Assembly: GCA_029858345.1 (NCBI GenBank)
Contig: JAOUFG010000003.1
Coordinates: 1 to 64,000 of the forward strand
Origin: Phycisphaerae bacterium
GTDB taxonomy: Bacteria; Planctomycetota; Phycisphaerae; Sedimentisphaerales; Anaerohalosphaeraceae
Direction: 5' to 3'
Length of the DNA: 64,000 nucleotides
Part shown: positions 23,159 to 30,363 of the stretch, one piece after another
Layout: each line of letters opens with the position of its first letter
Numbering within the stretch: position 1 is the first letter of the stretch
The notes under the pieces: generated by a model
The model's database searches: none
The model's input: only the letters and a program-made list of their open reading frames with translations
Told to the model about the DNA's origin: nothing
Made by a program: the position numbers and the translations under genes

Positions 23159-24844
23159 ATGCAATTAAGAAGCTATCAACAACAAGCAATCCATGCGGTC
23201 TATGATTATCTCCGGAATCGGGATGGCAATCCATGCATTGTCATCCCGACCGGAGGCGGCAAGACCCCGGTCATGGCCAGCATCTGTTCGGATGCGGTGA
23301 ATATGTGGGATGGGCGTGTGTTGGTCCTGGCACATGTCAAAGAACTGCTGGAGCAAACGGCAGGCACGCTCAGCCAGATGGCACCCGATTTGGATATCGG
23401 AATTTATTCAGCCGGACTGAAACGGCGTGAAAAGCGTTATCCCGTCACGGTGGCAGGTATTCAAAGTGTGTATAAACGCGCGTGCGAATTTGACCCGTTT
23501 GACCTGATTATTGTCGATGAAGCGCACATGATTCCGCCTTCCGGTGAAGGGATGTATCAGACGTTTCTCAAAGAGGCCGAAGTCATCAATCCTCATGTTC
23601 GGCTCATCGGATTGACCGCCACGCCGTACCGAATGACAACGGGAATGATCTGTACGCCAGAACATCTTCTGAACGAGATTTGTTTCGAAGTGGGTGTTCG
23701 AGAACTGATTGCCCAGGGTTATTTATGTCCCCTGCGAAGCAAGGCCAGCAGGCATAAAGTCGATACATCGGGATTGCATATCCGAGGGGGTGAGTTTATC
23801 CCGTCCGAAGTCGAAGCTCTGATGGATGATGAGCACATGGTACTGGCCGCCTGTCGTGAGATTGTGGAACTGACCAAGGACCGCAACAAGGTTTTGATTT
23901 TCGCTGCCGGTGTCGAACACGGGTTGCATATCCAGCATATTCTCGAAGCACGTCATCAGAAAGAATGCGGATTTATTTGCGGCGAAACATTGCCGTTTGA
24001 ACGAGCTGATGTCCTGCAGCGTTTTCGCGAAGGCCAGCTCAAATACCTGTGCAATGTCAATGTTCTAACAATGGGATTTGATGCGCCGAACATCGACTGC
24101 GTCGCCTTGGTCCGACCGACCAACTCGCCGGGGCTTTATTACCAGATGATTGGTCGGGGGTTTCGTATTCATCCCTCCAAAGAAGAATGTCTGGTGCTGG
24201 ACTTTGGCGGCAACATAATGCGGCATGGACCGGTGGATGCCATCCGGATATCGCCGCGGAACAATAGCTTCGAAGGCCAGGCCCCGGTAAAGGAATGCCC
24301 CAACTGTCATGAAGTCATTCATGCAGGGTATTCTCAATGTCCGCAGTGCGAGTTTGTATTTGAGTCGGACCGCCAGGTCGCTCATGAAAAAGAGGCCAGT
24401 ACCGAAAATGTTCTGTCCGGGAAGGTGGAAGTCAATGAGTATGAGGTTCACGATGTAATCTATCACTATCACATCAAACGCGGCGCTAAACCGACCGATC
24501 CTCCGACTTTGCGGGTGGAATACCTGCTGGGCTTTAATCATTACCAATCCGAATGGCTTTGTTTTGAGCATACCGGCTATGCCCGCAACAAAGCAGAAGC
24601 CTGGTGGCGACAACGCAGCAATGAGCCGGTTCCAAATACCGTCCAGCAGGCGATTGACCTGGCCCAAGCCGGGGCACTCGCCCAAACTGAGAAAATAACC
24701 GTTCGCAGTGTTTCCGGAGAAACCTTCGACCGGATTACGGAACACAAATTAGGCCCCAAACCGCCGCTGCTGGATGGAAGTGAAGAACGTGACGATGGAT
24801 TTTTGCCCCAATACTCATGGGCCGAAGATGACATTCCTTTTTGA
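23159..24844 (+). CDS. Superfamily 2 DEAH-box helicase
   Basis: 561 residues from MQLRSYQQQAI, with the Q-motif-like start. Walker A PTGGGKT is at 30-36, DEAH at 120-123, LTATPYR follows, and the helicase C-half ends with MGFDAPNIDCVALVRPTNSPGLYYQMIGRGFR. A four-cysteine zinc knuckle (CPNCHEVI ... CPQCEF) and a C-terminal domain of unknown fold follow. This type accompanies phage prim-pol genes and unwinds DNA during replication. The ATG overlaps no neighbour; the preceding stop is 2 bp away. Confidence 0.9.
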   Translation: MQLRSYQQQAIHAVYDYLRNRDGNPCIVIPTGGGKTPVMASICSDAVNMWDGRVLVLAHVKELLEQTAGTLSQMAPDLDIGIYSAGLKRREKRYPVTVAGIQSVYKRACEFDPFDLIIVDEAHMIPPSGEGMYQTFLKEAEVINPHVRLIGLTATPYRMTTGMICTPEHLLNEICFEVGVRELIAQGYLCPLRSKASRHKVDTSGLHIRGGEFIPSEVEALMDDEHMVLAACREIVELTKDRNKVLIFAAGVEHGLHIQHILEARHQKECGFICGETLPFERADVLQRFREGQLKYLCNVNVLTMGFDAPNIDCVALVRPTNSPGLYYQMIGRGFRIHPSKEECLVLDFGGNIMRHGPVDAIRISPRNNSFEGQAPVKECPNCHEVIHAGYSQCPQCEFVFESDRQVAHEKEASTENVLSGKVEVNEYEVHDVIYHYHIKRGAKPTDPPTLRVEYLLGFNHYQSEWLCFEHTGYARNKAEAWWRQRSNEPVPNTVQQAIDLAQAGALAQTEKITVRSVSGETFDRITEHKLGPKPPLLDGSEERDDGFLPQYSWAEDDIPF

Positions 24845-24855
24845 TGGACCGTTAA

Positions 24856-26916
24856 ATGAATCATACCACAAATGAAATTCTTCAAGCTGCACTGGAACTT
24901 GCCGGACATGGATTGCCGGTATTTCCATGTCGAATCCGAACCGAAGGCGACAAGAAGGCCAAATCGCCCTATACCCGCAACGGTTTTAAGCAGGCTTCGA
25001 CTGCAACCGAGCAAATCAAGTGTTGGTGGGCCAATTATCCCGATGCGATTATCGGCATGCCCACGGGTGTACCGTCTCACCTCATCGTCATGGACATTGA
25101 TCCGCGGCATGGTGGCGACCACAGCTTACAGAACCTGATTGATGAGCATGGAGAGCTTCCCGATACACTGACGGCGATTACCGGAGGTGGTGGAACGCAT
25201 TATTATTTCAAGTATCCCGGTTTCCCTGTTAAATCCAGCACGAGCAAAATCGCCTCCGGTATCGATATCAAGGCCGACGGCGGATATGTGATCGTCGCTC
25301 CCAGCGGACATGAAAATGGCAATAACTATTACTGGGATGGTGATTTCGATTTGGATGACGTTGCGGATATTCCCGAATGGCTGCTGGAATTAATCACAGC
25401 TGAGGATACTGCAACCGAGGCCAATGATAATCCTGACGGAAATCGAATCCCTGAAGGTCAGCGAAATAATACGCTGGCATCATTGGCAGGCAACATGCGC
25501 AGGGTTGGCATGGGGGAAAGTGAGATTCTGGCCGCTATCCAGATGACCAACCAATTGCGATGCAATCCTCCGCTGTTGGAATCAGAGGTTGTGGCTATTG
25601 CGAAAAGTGTCTGCCGGTATGAACCCGACACCGTCGCGGTCGCGGTGGCCGAGAATCATTATGACCAAATGTTTAAACCAGAACCGGCAGTTACCGACCC
25701 GGGTCCCATTCCTGAGGAACTGTTGAATGTGCCAGGGTTTATCAGCAAGGTCATCGAATACAATCTCCGAAACGCCATCCGACCTCAACCGGTCTTGGCG
25801 CTGGCTGCAGCGATTCAATTGCAAGCCGTCCTGGCTGCTCGAAAAGTCTGCGACGGTCGTGAGAACCGCACCAATCTGTATGTTATCGGTGTGGCCGGTT
25901 CCGGAGCGGGAAAAGAGTTTGCCCGGAAAATCAACCGGCGGATTTTGAATGCGGCGGGACTGAATCACTTCGATGGACATGATGAACTGGCCAGCGACGC
26001 CGGACTGATTAAAGCCGTCGAAAAGAATCCTGCGATTCTGTTTCAGATTGATGAGTTTGGTCGGTATCTGCGGACGATGGGCGATCCCAAACGAGCACCG
26101 CACCTATACAACGTCATCACCGCGTTTATGAAGTTCTTCAGTTGTGCTGACAGCACGTACAAAGGCAAAGCCTACGCAGACCCCAAACGCAATGTCGAGA
26201 TTCATTATCCCTGCGTCGGTCTGTATGCCACCACCGTTCCAGAGAATCTGTACCAGGGGATTACCCTGGAAAGTCTCAAAGACGGTTTTTATGCCCGGCT
26301 GCTGCTGTTTGATACGGACCTGATTCCCAAACGTCAGCCTAAAGCATCTGAAAAAGTACCGCTGGAGATTATTGAGACCGCCAAGTGGTGGGAAATGTTC
26401 AACCCGACGGGAAATCTGCATGACCAATTCCCTGAACCGCTTGAAGTGCAAACGCTCTATGGCGGGCAGGATGTCTTTGATGATTTAGCTGAACGGGTAG
26501 ATGAGGAACTGGCCAAGCAAAACCTTTACTCCTCGGTATGGGCACGCGCCGAGGAAAAGGCGTGCAGATTGGCGTTGATTTATGCATGCAGCGCCAATCC
26601 CGAATGTCCGGTCATCGATGAAGCGGCGGCCAACTGGGCCTGTCGGCTATCAGAACATATTACCCGCAAGATGATTTATATCGCCGACCAGTGGGTGTCG
26701 GATGGATATTTTGACGAGAAGCAGAAAAAGGTATTGCGTGTTATTGCCGCCGCAGGCGGACGCATTTCACAATCGGAACTCGGAGAGAAGACGCGGTCGC
26801 TTCAGAAGAAAGAGAGAACTGAAATTATTGACAACCTTCTGGAGACTGGGGCCATCATAAAAGACTCGGCCAAGAACACCACCAAAAGCGCGACCTACTA
26901 TGTCCTTGTCGAATAA
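24856..26916 (+). CDS. Bifunctional primase-polymerase with helicase-like domain
   Basis: 686 residues. An N-terminal prim-pol domain has HLIVMDIDPRHGGD (catalytic Asp-x-Asp) and GGGGTHYYFKYP, then IASGIDIKADGGYVIVAPSG. A PriCT-like helical module (GQRNNTLASLAGNMRR) follows at about 195-255. The C-terminal part has a P-loop GSGAGK at 348-353, ILFQIDEFGRYLRT (Walker B-like), and a final winged-helix-like tail. It can prime and possibly extend DNA at the phage origin. The last codon pair is part of the iteron array that follows. Confidence 0.88.
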   Translation: MNHTTNEILQAALELAGHGLPVFPCRIRTEGDKKAKSPYTRNGFKQASTATEQIKCWWANYPDAIIGMPTGVPSHLIVMDIDPRHGGDHSLQNLIDEHGELPDTLTAITGGGGTHYYFKYPGFPVKSSTSKIASGIDIKADGGYVIVAPSGHENGNNYYWDGDFDLDDVADIPEWLLELITAEDTATEANDNPDGNRIPEGQRNNTLASLAGNMRRVGMGESEILAAIQMTNQLRCNPPLLESEVVAIAKSVCRYEPDTVAVAVAENHYDQMFKPEPAVTDPGPIPEELLNVPGFISKVIEYNLRNAIRPQPVLALAAAIQLQAVLAARKVCDGRENRTNLYVIGVAGSGAGKEFARKINRRILNAAGLNHFDGHDELASDAGLIKAVEKNPAILFQIDEFGRYLRTMGDPKRAPHLYNVITAFMKFFSCADSTYKGKAYADPKRNVEIHYPCVGLYATTVPENLYQGITLESLKDGFYARLLLFDTDLIPKRQPKASEKVPLEIIETAKWWEMFNPTGNLHDQFPEPLEVQTLYGGQDVFDDLAERVDEELAKQNLYSSVWARAEEKACRLALIYACSANPECPVIDEAAANWACRLSEHITRKMIYIADQWVSDGYFDEKQKKVLRVIAAAGGRISQSELGEKTRSLQKKERTEIIDNLLETGAIIKDSAKNTTKSATYYVLVE

Positions 26917-27081
26917 TCGTAATAATCGGAATAATCGCATAGGGTTATATATAAAGAGAGAGGATCTAATACATATATATGAAACATACACATATATATT
27001 ACGATTATTACGAATATTATATAAATCTATATATTACAATGGGTTATAGGTTTTCTATTTTCGCAATAATCGGAATAATCG
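26912..27081. other. AT-rich iteron array, candidate phage replication origin
   Basis: The octamer AATAATCG begins at 26912, 26921 and 26930 (9-bp period), recurs inverted at 27002-27009, and again directly at 27065 and 27074 (9-bp period). TAGGG/TAGGT follows each direct cluster. The sequence between is almost pure A/T. It sits immediately after the prim-pol gene, the usual place for a replication origin; the rest of 26917-27194 contains no gene. Confidence 0.65.
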
Positions 27082-27194
27082 TTTAGGTACTTCCCCGCAA
27101 TTCAAGACGTGACTGCACGGGAACGCGTCGCATTGTTATACACAGTTTGTTTGCGCTGTCCGGTTTTTTAAATCACACCTTTTTGGAGATTTCT

Positions 27195-28559
27195 ATGAGC
27201 AAGAACTTTACCATCGAACTTCGTAACATCGACACCATCATCCCCTACGACAAAAATCCTCGCATCAATGACAACGCTGTTGACGCGGTGGCGGCATCCC
27301 TGAAGGAGTTTGGCTTTCGCCAACCCATTGTCGTCGACAAAGATGGCGTCATTGTCTGTGGGCATACCCGCTACAAGGCGGCGCTGCAGTTAGACCTGAA
27401 GAAAATCCCCGTCCATGTGGCGACGGATTTAACACCGGAGCAGATAAAGGCCTATCGCATCGCGGATAACAAGACTGCGGATTTGGCGCAGTGGGATTAC
27501 GAGATTCTGCCGATTGAATTATCCGAGTTGATGGATGCCGGTTTCGATATGAACCTGCTGGCATTTGATGAAAAAGAGCTGGTCAAGCTGCTGGATACGG
27601 ATGTCACTCAGGGCAATACCGACCCGGATGCGGTTCCCGAACCACCGGATGAGGCGATTACCCAGCCCGGCGACGTCTGGATACTCGGTAACCATCGCCT
27701 GATGTGCGGTGACTCATCCAGCGAAGCTGACCTGGACACATTGCTGGACGGCAAAACAATTCATTTGGTTAATATGGACCCACCTTACAACGTCAAGGTT
27801 GAGCCGCGGAGCAATAATGCCATTGCAGCCGGATTGAGCAGCTTTGGCAAGGGTCTGCAGCATCATCAGTCCTTTGATGTGGCCCGTGATAAAACCAAGG
27901 CTCAGAAAACCACCCAAAAGCTGCGAGCCAAAGACCGGCCACTGGAAAATGACTTTGTTACCGAAGAGGCGTTTAATGAGATGTTGACAGCATGGTTTAA
28001 CAATGCCTCGCGAGTTCTGCGTCCCGGCGGTTCATTCTACATCTGGGGTGGATACGCCAACCTCGGCAACTATCCGGGGCCGCTGAAAGCAGCGGGCCTA
28101 TACTTTTCACAAGGGATTGTGTGGGATAAGCAGCATCCGGTCCTGACCCGCAAAGACTACATGGGCGCTTTTGAGATTTGCTTCTATGGCTGGAAAGAAG
28201 GTGCAGGACACAAATTCTACGGACCGAACAATGCCACCGACCTGTGGCATGTCAAAAAGGTCAATCCGCAAAGCATGATTCATCTGACGGAAAAGCCGGT
28301 GGAGTTGGCGGTCCGTGCGATTCAGTATTCCTCCAAGCCCGGCGGCAACGTCCTGGACCTGTTCGGCGGCAGCGGCAGTACGCTGATCGGATGCGAACAA
28401 ACAGACAGAAAAGCATTCCTGATGGAAATCGACCCCTTGTATTGCGACGTTATCGTTAACCGTTGGGAACAGTTCACGGGAAAGAAGGCCGAGCGGATTG
28501 TGGCCACTGAGAAAACCTCGGCACAAATGACCGAGGTTTCAGAAGAGGTGACGGTTTAA
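27195..28559 (+). CDS. ParB-like domain fused to DNA methyltransferase
   Basis: 454 residues. An N-terminal ParB/sulfiredoxin-like domain (IIPYDKNPRIND, IVVDKDGVIVCGHTRYKAAL) spans about residues 1-110. The methyltransferase part has DPPY at 195-198 and the SAM-binding DLFGGSGSTLIG at about 388-399, so the catalytic motif precedes the SAM motif (the beta-type order). It modifies amino groups of adenine or cytosine in DNA, probably to shield phage DNA from host restriction. TTTTGGAG precedes the ATG at 27195. Confidence 0.9.
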   Translation: MSKNFTIELRNIDTIIPYDKNPRINDNAVDAVAASLKEFGFRQPIVVDKDGVIVCGHTRYKAALQLDLKKIPVHVATDLTPEQIKAYRIADNKTADLAQWDYEILPIELSELMDAGFDMNLLAFDEKELVKLLDTDVTQGNTDPDAVPEPPDEAITQPGDVWILGNHRLMCGDSSSEADLDTLLDGKTIHLVNMDPPYNVKVEPRSNNAIAAGLSSFGKGLQHHQSFDVARDKTKAQKTTQKLRAKDRPLENDFVTEEAFNEMLTAWFNNASRVLRPGGSFYIWGGYANLGNYPGPLKAAGLYFSQGIVWDKQHPVLTRKDYMGAFEICFYGWKEGAGHKFYGPNNATDLWHVKKVNPQSMIHLTEKPVELAVRAIQYSSKPGGNVLDLFGGSGSTLIGCEQTDRKAFLMEIDPLYCDVIVNRWEQFTGKKAERIVATEKTSAQMTEVSEEVTV

Positions 28560-28567
28560 TGTTGCCA

Positions 28568-29092
28568 TTACTTTTGGGGGCTGAGGGCAAATTGTCCTCG
28601 GCCCACCTTTTCAAAGCGGGACTCGCCAGCCTTGGTCTTGATTTCCTTGCTGATGGCCGCATGCAGCGTATTGGCGGGTGTTTTGCCGGATTGGGCAGGT
28701 TCCCAGTAGGCTTTATCTGTCATCGCCTTAATCATCAATTTGCAATTGAGCGGTTCCTTCGCTTCGGAAAGCACCTGGGCAGCCGCGTCCAGAATGGACA
28801 TCTTCTTGGTTCGCAGTGTATTTTGCACAGGTTTGGGTGTGGTGGGCGATTTGGCCTTGGAGGTATCCTTGCTCGGCTTTTCCTTCGGTTTGCCAACGGG
28901 GGCAACCGTGTTGGGTTTGGGGGCCGCCCCCCGTAACCGCTGCGGCGACTTGATCCGCACCGTTTTTCCGGTGGATAAGTTTTTGGCGTCCCAGCCGCCA
29001 TGCGGGTTTTCGGCCAGAATCTCCACGGTCACAATCTTGTCGGTAACTTTAGCTTTGTAGTGGTTTCCAATTTTGACATCTGATTTTTTCAT
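28568..29092 (-). CDS. HARE-HTH domain protein
   Basis: 174 residues. The first ~55 residues form a small beta domain (KIGNHYKAKVTDKIVTVEIL, KTVRIKSPQRL). A Lys/Pro/Thr-rich linker follows (60-90). The C-terminal ~75 residues match the HARE-HTH (HB1/ASXL restriction endonuclease) winged helix: SILDAAAQVLSEAKEPLNCKLMIKAM, ANTLHAAISKEI, FEKVGRGQFAL. That domain is known from restriction enzymes and eukaryotic chromatin proteins, where it is thought to recognise modified DNA. GAAAGGA precedes the ATG. It is the last gene of a leftward quartet and converges on the methyltransferase gene 9 bp away. Confidence 0.8.
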   Translation of the reverse strand: MKKSDVKIGNHYKAKVTDKIVTVEILAENPHGGWDAKNLSTGKTVRIKSPQRLRGAAPKPNTVAPVGKPKEKPSKDTSKAKSPTTPKPVQNTLRTKKMSILDAAAQVLSEAKEPLNCKLMIKAMTDKAYWEPAQSGKTPANTLHAAISKEIKTKAGESRFEKVGRGQFALSPQK

Positions 29093-29116
29093 TGTTCGGG
29101 TCCTTTCAAAAAAATG

Positions 29117-29386
29117 TTAGTCTGTAAAGTTTTCCAAAATACGATAATAGTCATGCACCATCGAGTTGGTGCCTTTGCATCCGTCGAGGTGGTATTGCAG
29201 GCATTCAGCCATCGAGTAGACGTCGTCAGGATTGTTCGCTTCGACCAAATGCTCGCGTTCGCCGTCGGCGCTGATGAGTTTGACGGTGATGTAATCGTTG
29301 CCGGGTACGCGGTGGATGGTCGCGAAGTACTCAGGCACGTCGCCTTTGTTCATATGTCCGGCCAGTTTCATTTCGATAATATTCAT
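29117..29386 (-). CDS. Small phage protein of unknown function
   Basis: 89 residues, no recognised family. It begins with a short beta-rich region (IIEMKLAGHMN, YFATIHRVPGNDYITVKLISADGE), followed by helices (DDVYSMAECLQYHLDG). AGAAAGGG lies about 8 bases before the ATG. It is the third of four leftward genes with similar spacing (24 bp to the HARE-HTH gene), so it is probably co-expressed with the HARE-HTH protein. No catalytic motif is visible. Confidence 0.6.
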   Translation of the reverse strand: MNIIEMKLAGHMNKGDVPEYFATIHRVPGNDYITVKLISADGEREHLVEANNPDDVYSMAECLQYHLDGCKGTNSMVHDYYRILENFTD

Positions 29387-29389
29387 GGT

Positions 29390-29746
29390 TTACCCTTTCT
29401 TTTCTTCGTGGTGGTGACAGTTCTTAATGATGCGGATACCCTTGGATTTCCCGGCGAAGGAACAGCCTGCTCCGCATGTAGTACAATCGCAGACCATATC
29501 AATGGAACTGGCGTCAATTCTATCGGCCTCAGCTCTGTCGGCGACGGTAACCCCGTTACGCATTCGCAGGCACGAGGCTTGGTGCTGTATCTGTCGCCAG
29601 TTGGGTTGGAGCGAGCCATATTCAAGGACTGTATAGCCACCTTTTTTCATTTGTTTTTGATACGCATTGGGATCGGTGATTCCATAAATCGTGGTCGCAT
29701 TGTTTCGGGTGCCCCTTTTTCTGACTTTGAAATAATATTCTTTCAT
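29390..29746 (-). CDS. Cysteine-rich small phage protein
   Basis: 118 residues. The N-terminal half is basic and beta-rich (YYFKVRKRGTRNNATTIYGI). The C-terminal half has a cysteine/histidine cluster: MVCDCTTCGAGCSFAGK, then KNCHHHEEKKG, which may bind zinc. AAAAGGA precedes the ATG by 9 bases, and the gene ends 3 bp before the next leftward one. No family is recognised; a nucleic-acid or protein-binding role is possible but unproven. Confidence 0.6.
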   Translation of the reverse strand: MKEYYFKVRKRGTRNNATTIYGITDPNAYQKQMKKGGYTVLEYGSLQPNWRQIQHQASCLRMRNGVTVADRAEADRIDASSIDMVCDCTTCGAGCSFAGKSKGIRIIKNCHHHEEKKG

Positions 29747-29760
29747 GGTTGGAGTCCTTT

Positions 29761-30021
29761 TTATTGTTGGGTTTCGGTGTCGATGCGGGCTTCGGCCAGT
29801 CCATCTTCAATCATCGCTTCGCTGAATCCGCTCAAGAAAGACAATGTTTCAAGCAGGTCGCATTTGACTTTGTTCAGCGTTCCGATGTGCGCCCAGTTCA
29901 GTTTCGCGGGTTCTTTTTGCATCTCGCATTCGAACCAGCCCAGCAGGTTGGCGATGTCTGTTTTGGCTTCGTTATAGGCGGTTTTCATTTTTTCATCGTT
30001 GTTGTTGAGTTCAACTTTCAT
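29761..30021 (-). CDS. Small helical phage protein
   Basis: 86 residues from MKVELNNN, the first gene of the leftward quartet. It is mostly helical and acidic (KMKTAYNEAKTDIANLLGWFECEM, IGTLNKVKCDLLETLSFL). AGAAAGGA lies just before the ATG at 30021. A start at 30057 would add twelve residues without a ribosome site. Function unknown. Confidence 0.6.
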   Translation of the reverse strand: MKVELNNNDEKMKTAYNEAKTDIANLLGWFECEMQKEPAKLNWAHIGTLNKVKCDLLETLSFLSGFSEAMIEDGLAEARIDTETQQ

Positions 30022-30162
30022 TCTTAAGTCCTTTCTATATAAGGTTTTATCATTCATCTACATGACACATTACAAAGTGTTTCAAACTGCATCAAGCTAA
30101 TTAAGTGCTTATTCTAAAAGAAGTTACATTAATTTTGACATTCCGGACAAGGGGTGTAAGCA

Positions 30163-30363
30163 ATGGGAAAACCTATCAAAATTACCGCATTAACGGCCGA
30201 TGAATTGGCCACTTTGTTAAGCCAGGCAAGCCGTCACGCCATATCTGGACAAGACGTGCTGGCAATTGCCGAACGGGGTGGGATTGTGGCCCCGGACGGC
30301 ACCATCAACCTGATTGATTACACCGCATTTTTGGCACAGGAGATTGCCGGTGGTGCAGATTAA
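30163..30363 (+). CDS. Small protein related to the terminase N-terminus (candidate small terminase)
   Basis: 66 residues. It aligns with the first ~60 residues of the adjacent terminase: LTADELATLLSQA against LKPTDLTRLLNSA, and GTINLIDYTAFLAQEI against RTINLFRYAAWLTQQY. The pattern of helices suggests a small DNA-binding fold. Its position just ahead of the large subunit is where the small terminase gene is expected. AAGGGGTG precedes the ATG. It overlaps the terminase start by 14 bp. Confidence 0.6.
   Translation: MGKPIKITALTADELATLLSQASRHAISGQDVLAIAERGGIVAPDGTINLIDYTAFLAQEIAGGAD

Noticed and set aside
26912-27081. CRISPR array
   Set aside because: The repeats are 8-9 bp and tandem with no spacers of equal length; they fit iterons. 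No CRISPR array was seen anywhere in the window.
29114-29977. 287-codon open frame on the + strand
   Set aside because: It runs antisense to the coupled small leftward genes at 29117-30021, each of which has a good ribosome site; the adjoining fourth gene of that set encodes a recognisable HARE-HTH domain.
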